The translations under genes and the position numbers were made by a program. A model generated the notes under the pieces. That model made no database searches, was not told the origin of the DNA, and was given only the letters and a program-made list of their open reading frames with translations. DNA of 57,367 nt from an archaeon (lineage in GTDB: Archaea > Asgardarchaeota > Thorarchaeia > Thorarchaeales > Thorarchaeaceae), in the NCBI GenBank assembly GCA_024276825.1, contig JAJRWI010000048.1:1-57367 (forward strand). Direction: 5' to 3'. Of this stretch, positions 52,575 through 57,367 are shown in pieces; position 1 is the stretch's first letter; each line of letters begins with the position of its first letter.

Positions 52575-53217
52575 TTGCATAAAGTAGCACTATCGAAAAA
52601 GAAGATAGGAAGCAAGTCCCTCTCACATTGTCATCTTAGAGATTAACAGACACAATATATACAAACCATTTGTAGACCGAAGGGGTTGCGTGTGGATGCG
52701 TAGAGCTTGGACAAAATTGGACACCAATCAAAAGATTGTCCAAATGGTATGGGGACTTGAATAGTGTCGTGAGAAACAATGGTCTGAAATTTGTCCAGTG
52801 CGGTTCCTGGAAGGGCATGTTGTCCAATTTACGATGAACGGTTAGCGGCTACTGGTTGCATAGATGAAAACCCTACAATTAGAAAAAGAAATAGTAGCAC
52901 GGCAAAGATACTTTTCAAAACATATCATCCTCCGTTGATCAATGGTTAATCAGTTTCCAAATTGAAAAGTAGAAACTGTGAGTTATCAATTTTAAAGCCC
53001 AAAAGGCTTCCGAGTGTGTCGAGTTTTCATTTTTCAATTCCCAAGCCACTTCGGCGGGTTCTCTTTAATTCGAAATTAGTCATTATATTTATTGAAACCC
53101 AGAACTCATTGTAATCATCCTATATCTGAATAATTCATTTGTTGAATATATCTTGAGTCAATCGGACCGAATTGATGACAAGTAGGACAAGACAGTATGC
53201 AATATTGCACATTTGGA
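52575..53217. repeat. Intergenic region with TGGACA repeats and degenerate repeat copy B
   Basis: No intact gene. TTGGACA or its complement occurs at least five times between about 52705 and 52830. TTGGACA...GATTGTCCAA near 52713-52739 can form a hairpin. Copy B of the element shared with 49589-49608 lies at 52820-52839. On the minus strand a signal-peptide-like remnant is listed separately. The rest, to 53217, is AT-rich without features I can support. Confidence 0.5.
52829..52918 (-). pseudogene. Orphan signal peptide followed by stop (remnant of a secreted protein gene)
   Basis: A TTG at 52918, ten bases after GGAGG, begins MKSIFAVLLFLFLIVGFSS, a convincing signal peptide, then QPVAANRSS and a TAA at 52829-52831. 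The frame stays open for 61 more codons to 52643 without recognisable content. It looks like a secreted-protein gene that lost its mature part. Confidence 0.35.
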
Positions 53218-54423
53218 TTAGAATCGCGGATAGCTCATGAAATTATCGAGTGGGAAGATATGCTCCAATCTACTTGCTGTTTGAAAGGAACATTCAATCT
53301 CTCCAAGACTTCTTAGCAGAGTCGCACCAATTCGTCCACCTATCATCTTTGATAATGCTAAAGGAGTAATGCTGACATCAGGCTCCTTGCCTGAAACCTC
53401 AACATCGAGAGTCTTGTCTGAAGGAGTCAGCTTGTATGTCCCCTCGTTCCATGGGCAGCATTGATCCACAAGTCTAGCAATCACTGATTCAGACGCCTCT
53501 TTTGGCACTCTAATTGACCTACAAAATTTCTCAAAGTCAACAACTCTCATCATCATCGAGCCATCAAGGAGAGTCTTGGGAGCCCATGCGTCCCGCATAT
53601 AGTTTTGAACAGGCTGTTGAATATCGCACCACCAACGAACATGATGCACATTGACTGCATAGTTTCGCACGAGCTCCATTATTGCAGGAAAGACATCATC
53701 AGAGATGTATGAGGATGTGCTGACCTTTAGTAAATGATCTTCCATGTCCTCTGAAGAACCGAGTCTTTTGAAATCGAACTTCACCATACCTACAGGGCCA
53801 GATTCTTTCTCAAGAATGTGAAAATGATTTGTCTTTATCATGGACTCCAAAGTTCGTGTCCGATGAAATAATCGTGATCCAAGTCTCGCCATCGATCTTT
53901 CAATCTCAGTCAGTTTGCTTGCTTCATTTGTATCTTTGAGCTCACGAGAAGTGATTTCGTCAGTAGCAGAAAATGGTTTAATGTCGTGATATCTGAACTC
54001 ATGGCATACGCGAGTTTCAGCAAGAGCATAACCAAATTGCTCATAGAACTCGATTAGAAAGGGATCGAGAATTGATAGTATTGCACCTTTCTCTCTCATA
54101 GCTGGAAATGCCCTTTCAGATATCTTCTTGACAAGTCCCCTCTTTCGATGTTCTGGAAGTGTGGTGACTCCCCAGACACCAGCTATTGGAATTGAACTCC
54201 CCCTAATCATAGAATTGTTGGATATGAAGAAAGCAAGGTTTCCAACAGGCTTCTCATTGTATTTTGCAATGTAAGCGTATTCATTAAATTCTTCATCGGC
54301 CCAATGCTTAACCCAGTCCTCCTTCTTCAAGGTTTCAAAATCAGTGAGAACTTGAAAGGCTTTCCATAATACTCGCAATACCTCGTCTTTGTCAGCCTGT
54401 GTGCCCTTGCATATCTCATACAT
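53218..54423 (-). CDS. Eis-like GNAT acetyltransferase with C-terminal SCP2-like domain
   Basis: About 401 residues, the size of the Eis family. The N-terminal GNAT domain has the acetyl-CoA motif GVWGVTTLPEHRKRGLVKKI and FYEQFGYALAE. A second GNAT-like domain follows, and the C-terminal 100 residues (LTPSDKTLDVEVSG, SITPLALSKMIGG) are SCP2-like. The C-terminal residue in Eis acts in catalysis; here the chain ends SYPRF. It would acetylate amines of a small molecule or protein. The frame opens at 54456, but ATG 54423 is the better start. Divergent from the ABC exporter operon. Confidence 0.88.
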   Translation of the reverse strand: MYEICKGTQADKDEVLRVLWKAFQVLTDFETLKKEDWVKHWADEEFNEYAYIAKYNEKPVGNLAFFISNNSMIRGSSIPIAGVWGVTTLPEHRKRGLVKKISERAFPAMREKGAILSILDPFLIEFYEQFGYALAETRVCHEFRYHDIKPFSATDEITSRELKDTNEASKLTEIERSMARLGSRLFHRTRTLESMIKTNHFHILEKESGPVGMVKFDFKRLGSSEDMEDHLLKVSTSSYISDDVFPAIMELVRNYAVNVHHVRWWCDIQQPVQNYMRDAWAPKTLLDGSMMMRVVDFEKFCRSIRVPKEASESVIARLVDQCCPWNEGTYKLTPSDKTLDVEVSGKEPDVSITPLALSKMIGGRIGATLLRSLGEIECSFQTASRLEHIFPLDNFMSYPRF

Positions 54424-54520
54424 GATACAACATACATCTGCTTGATAATAAATCAATTATGGAGTAAAATATCTGAGGTCGCTGGCAAACAAATCTCGCT
54501 TTTTTATTAGATAAATATAG

Positions 54521-54565
54521 ATTCATATATGTATATCGGGTATATGGAATACTTTATATTTATAT
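54521..54565 (+). promoter_or_regulatory. Promoter with dyad upstream of the ABC exporter operon
   Basis: A TATA element (TTTATA tract, 54553-54565) lies about 25-30 bases before ATG 54581/54590, fitting a leaderless mRNA. Upstream, ATTCATATA (54521-54529) and TATATGGAAT (54541-54550) form an imperfect inverted repeat, a candidate binding site for the winged-helix regulator encoded in the operon. Confidence 0.45.
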
Positions 54566-54580
54566 AGAATATAGAGTTTA

Positions 54581-55624
54581 ATGATTAACATGGACGACTA
54601 TGCGATTGACTGTCAGGGTCTGGTGAAGGTGTATCGTTCAAGAAAATGGCAACGATTTATCCCACCTAAATATAAGTTCAAGGAAGTTATAGCTCTTGAT
54701 AACCTCTCATTCAATATCAAGAGAGGAGAGGTTTTTGGGCTTCTGGGACCTAATGGAGCAGGAAAGACTACCACAATCCAATCAATCGCTGGATTGCTCA
54801 TTCCAGACAAGGGCTCAATATCAGTCATGGGCGTAGATCCGATAACTGATCCCGAACGGGTGAAGCAGATAGTTGGAGTTGTCGCAGGTGGCAATCCTCG
54901 CCAATTGTACAATAAGCTCACTGCAAGAGAAAACCTCAGATACTGGGGAAATCTATATGGGCTCTCAGGTCCCGAATTGGAGAGCAGGATTGGTCATCTT
55001 CTTGACCTCATGGATATTGCAGACAGGGCAGATGATCTCATTGAGAACTTCAGTTCGGGGATGATTCAGCGTGTCATAATAGCACGAGGACTCGTTCATG
55101 ATCCGGAGGTTCTTCTCCTTGATGAACCAACAGTGGGTCTTGACCCCAAAGCCAGTCGAGAGATGAGGTCACTGATCAAGAACCAACTTGTAGCGGAGAG
55201 CGAAAAGACAATTCTCTTGACAACTCATGAGATGCATGTCGCAGAAGAACTGTCTGATAGAATCGCAATCATCAACCGTGGCAAGGTCATAGCAACTGGT
55301 CGGCCTGACGAACTCAGAAGACGTGCCAATGGCGGAGTAATGTTAGAGGTGGCCATTAGCAATCTGGACTCGGAATTGATGGCAAGGCTAGCCCATAATG
55401 GAATCAGAGTAGTAAATACGAGAGTGGACAGCGAGAACCCATCAATCTCGTATCTGAAGCTGCAGGCCAAAGATGAAGATGATGCAATCCAGAAACTGAT
55501 TCAAGCTATAATATCACAGTCAAGTGCAAGACTACTGAGCATGAGAGTAAGAGAACCATCATTGGAAGATGCGTTCGTATTTCTCACAGACCAAGATGAC
55601 AGGGAGGTAGCAGTGAATGCATGA
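54581..55624 (+). CDS. ABC exporter ATP-binding protein (drug/multidrug type)
   Basis: A 347-residue ATPase. Walker A GPNGAGKTT, Q-loop-like RQLYNKLTARENLRYW, degenerate signature FSSGMIQRV, Walker B LLLDEPTVGLDP, switch His TTHEMH. The DUF4162-like C-terminal part is usual for ABC-2 exporters. Two starts are possible, ATG 54581 and 54590; no ribosome binding site is present, consistent with leaderless translation. Partner permease overlaps by eight bases, and a transcription regulator follows. Confidence 0.93.
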   Translation: MINMDDYAIDCQGLVKVYRSRKWQRFIPPKYKFKEVIALDNLSFNIKRGEVFGLLGPNGAGKTTTIQSIAGLLIPDKGSISVMGVDPITDPERVKQIVGVVAGGNPRQLYNKLTARENLRYWGNLYGLSGPELESRIGHLLDLMDIADRADDLIENFSSGMIQRVIIARGLVHDPEVLLLDEPTVGLDPKASREMRSLIKNQLVAESEKTILLTTHEMHVAEELSDRIAIINRGKVIATGRPDELRRRANGGVMLEVAISNLDSELMARLAHNGIRVVNTRVDSENPSISYLKLQAKDEDDAIQKLIQAIISQSSARLLSMRVREPSLEDAFVFLTDQDDREVAVNA

Positions 55625-56429
55625 AGCTTGTAAGTGGTATCTTGTAATGAAGGCAACCTTAGTTAAGGAACTGAAGATTCAAAGGCGATATCTTGGATGG
55701 ATGATAGCCAGTCTGGTTCAACCGATAATTTGGATGGTCCTTTTCTCACTAATCGGTACAGGGTTTGGCATTGGAAACACATCAGCAGGATTCGATTTCA
55801 CAAGTTTCCTTATACTCGGTGTGTTGCTATTAATGATCCTGTCTCAGTCTTTATGGGGAGCAGGTCTCGCATTGAGAAACGAGCAGTATCGGGGAACTCT
55901 CGAGTCGACTTTAACAGCTCCGACTAGAATGACAGCCATGTTGGTAGGCTATGCTCTAGTTGATATTGTGCTCGCGAGTTACCTGATTGTGGTGGGCTTT
56001 GCTCTGGGAACCACGCTCTTTGGTCTTGAACTAGTCATCAGTGATCCTGTTGCGCTTGCAATAGCCTTCGCTGTGACCATGTTTGGTGTGTCTGGATTCG
56101 CATTCATGTTCGCCGCAATCACTCTACTGATCAAACAGTCAAATGCACTGATTAACATACTTCAGCCAATTCTGTTTATGCTGACTGGTATATTCTTCCC
56201 ATTGTCTGCGTTGCCCCCTAATGTTCAGCAGTTCTCACTCCTGTTGCCATTGACCACTGGATTTCTTGCAATTCGGGAGATAACACTTGTAGGAGCCACC
56301 ATGAGTGCAGTTATCCCTCTCTTGGTGTCCACAATTATCTCGGGCTCAATTCTAGCCATAATCGGGATTCTATCACTAAGAGCAACAATGAAATGGAGCC
56401 GACGCAGAGGAATACTTGGTGCATTCTAA
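55617..56429 (+). CDS. ABC-2 type exporter permease
   Basis: A 270-residue permease with six helices in the DrrB/NodJ pattern: LVKELKIQRRYLGWMIASLVQP, then FLILGVLLLMILSQSLW, RGTLESTLTAPTR, and the long FMLTGIFFPLSALPPNVQQFS before the last helices. The start overlaps the ATPase stop, so the pair is co-translated. Substrate unknown; drug, lipid or polysaccharide export are all possible. Confidence 0.92.
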   Translation: MHEACKWYLVMKATLVKELKIQRRYLGWMIASLVQPIIWMVLFSLIGTGFGIGNTSAGFDFTSFLILGVLLLMILSQSLWGAGLALRNEQYRGTLESTLTAPTRMTAMLVGYALVDIVLASYLIVVGFALGTTLFGLELVISDPVALAIAFAVTMFGVSGFAFMFAAITLLIKQSNALINILQPILFMLTGIFFPLSALPPNVQQFSLLLPLTTGFLAIREITLVGATMSAVIPLLVSTIISGSILAIIGILSLRATMKWSRRRGILGAF

Positions 56430-56448
56430 CAATCTGGGTGAAGGTCTC

Positions 56449-56823
56449 ATGACCGATGATGAAGAGCGAAAGGCAAAGATTGAGAGTCCCGAGTCCTTAA
56501 AGGCTCTTGCAGAAGTTCTCTCGCTCCTTGGCAACCTTACCCGGCTTCGTGTAATAGCTGCACTGAGTAAACGACCAATGTTCATTCAGGAACTGAGTAG
56601 TGAGTTGAAAATATCATACCCACTTCTCCACTTGCATCTCAAGAATATGGAGAAGCATGGACTCGTTAAGAGTGAATACACAGTTGGTACAGACAAATCT
56701 ACACGTTATGTCAAGCGGTATTTCACATTAGTGAAGTTCAAATTGGAAATAACTGATGAGCTCATCGCACAACTTGCAGAAAGGGGCTCAAGAAAGGCTC
56801 GAAAGGGAAAACGTAAGAGGTAA
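56449..56823 (+). CDS. Winged-helix (ArsR-like) transcriptional regulator
   Basis: A 124-residue regulator. LSLLGNLTRLRVIAALSKRPMFIQELSSELKISYPLLHLHLKNMEKHGLV is the ArsR-type HTH with recognition helix in SYPLLHLHLKNM, and a beta wing (EYTVGTDKSTRYVKRYFTL) follows. No metal-binding Cys pair. The frame opens at 56416, but GGGTGAAGG before ATG 56449 supports the shorter form. It probably controls the ABC operon it belongs to, perhaps via the dyad at 54521-54550. Confidence 0.88.
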   Translation: MTDDEERKAKIESPESLKALAEVLSLLGNLTRLRVIAALSKRPMFIQELSSELKISYPLLHLHLKNMEKHGLVKSEYTVGTDKSTRYVKRYFTLVKFKLEITDELIAQLAERGSRKARKGKRKR

Positions 56824-56828
56824 GAAAA

Positions 56829-57155
56829 ATGAAGAGAGCATCTAACAAAATTCTAGCTGGACTCTCGATCACATTAATGGGATTTGGGTTTCCAGCGATA
56901 CTCGTATATCTTGCTGCATTTTATGCATTCAACATATGGTTCGTTGGAATCTTTACATTCCTATCTTTGCTTGGCGCTGCTGTTGTGACTTTCATCATTT
57001 TCATATTTGCAGATTCTGACATTTGGGATGACAATGAGGATCTCGAGGAGCGCCACAATGAACTGGTTCGAACAATGGCATCACTCATCCAACGACTTGA
57101 GAGAGTACAAGTAGATCTCAAAGAGATTGATGAAACACTAAGGATGGAGGAATGA
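56829..57155 (+). CDS. Small membrane protein with C-terminal coiled coil
   Basis: 108 residues: two membrane helices at about 10-31 and 37-61, then an acidic linker (DSDIWDDNEDLEE) and a coiled-coil-like helix (ERHNELVRTMASLIQRLERVQ). GAGGTAAG precedes the start closely. Not recognised; likely an accessory of the ABC exporter operon. Confidence 0.7.
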   Translation: MKRASNKILAGLSITLMGFGFPAILVYLAAFYAFNIWFVGIFTFLSLLGAAVVTFIIFIFADSDIWDDNEDLEERHNELVRTMASLIQRLERVQVDLKEIDETLRMEE

Positions 57156-57158
57156 GAG

Positions 57159-57281
57159 ATGAGGAAAGTATCAAAAAGTGAAGAGATCAAGCTAATGCGT
57201 CGTGCTGAGCAAAAGATCACAGAGATCGAACATCTAGTCAAGTCAATCAAAGAGTCCCTAAAGAGAATTGAAGGATCTTAA
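57159..57281 (+). CDS. 40-residue coiled-coil microprotein
   Basis: ATG 57159 follows GGAGG (57146-57150) with eight bases spacing and opens 40 codons ending in TAA at 57279. The product is highly charged and heptad-like (KITEIEHLVKSIKESLKRIEGS), similar in style to the coiled-coil tail of the preceding protein. Four bases separate it from the upstream stop. It may pair with that protein's tail. Nothing supportable lies downstream to the window end. Confidence 0.55.
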   Translation: MRKVSKSEEIKLMRRAEQKITEIEHLVKSIKESLKRIEGS

Positions 57282-57367
57282 GTGATATTGTTCGGAATAT
57301 CATTCAGTTCTGCATGTATTGGGATGCCCACATTTCTATCTTTGCATTTTATCCACGTTTCCGTCCA

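Overview
The window reads as a chromosomal segment of a mesophilic archaeon of moderate GC content. Archaeal signs are TATA-box promoters with short or no leaders, an archaeal-type class I release factor (aRF1), an OB-fold RPA-like single-stranded DNA binding protein, a myo-inositol-1-phosphate synthase, a Roadblock/LC7 protein, an archaeal DUF99 protein and a dipeptide ABC system whose substrate-binding protein has an uncleaved N-terminal anchor. The Roadblock protein, the eukaryote-like site-1-protease architecture and the peptide-degrading gene set suggest an Asgard lineage (Thorarchaeota-like is my guess), but no ribosomal or ESCRT gene is present to prove it.

Layout. 1-7 kb: two unknown proteins, DUF99, Roadblock, an S8 subtilase with a site-1-protease-like layout, and a divergent CPBP membrane protease. 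6.8-12.2 kb (minus strand): dodecin, orphan ABC-2 permease, AlkA-like DNA glycosylase, a gingipain/caspase-clan (C25-like) protease without signal peptide, a DegT aminotransferase and a DUF2085 membrane protein. 12.2-18.5 kb (plus): a NosD-like surface beta-helix protein, then a redox operon (SCP2-like, two tandem GlcD-like flavoproteins, a GlcF/HdrD-like Fe-S protein). 18.5-22.2 kb: RPA-like SSB, a candidate structured ncRNA, inositol-1-phosphate synthase with a dyad next to its TATA box, zinc-ribbon protein, VTT protein. 22.2-26.7 kb: MFS transporter, a Cas4-like nuclease split over two membrane-anchored ORFs, aRF1, YjbQ. 26.9-34.9 kb: rubrerythrin, flavodiiron protein, penicillin-acylase family hydrolase, an M23 peptidase gene broken by two in-frame TAA codons, an N-acetylornithine-carbamoyltransferase-like enzyme, a ferritin-VIT1 fusion. 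35-41 kb: helical protein, small secreted protein with strong expression signals, a second subtilase, a second carbamoyltransferase. 41.3-48 kb: dipeptide/oligopeptide ABC system (divergent dppA and dppBCDF). 48-53 kb: small membrane proteins, MFS, TauE/SafE plus rhodanese, flanked by inverted copies of a degenerate repeat. 53.2-57.3 kb: Eis-like acetyltransferase and an ABC exporter operon with its own winged-helix regulator and two small coiled-coil proteins.

Functionally the window fits a protein- and peptide-degrading anaerobe. Surface subtilases and the acylase would release peptides, the Dpp system imports them, the flavoprotein/Fe-S module oxidises a hydroxy acid, and rubrerythrin, the flavodiiron protein and the ferritin-VIT protein handle oxygen and iron stress. 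No tRNA, rRNA, CRISPR array, prophage or intact insertion sequence was seen.
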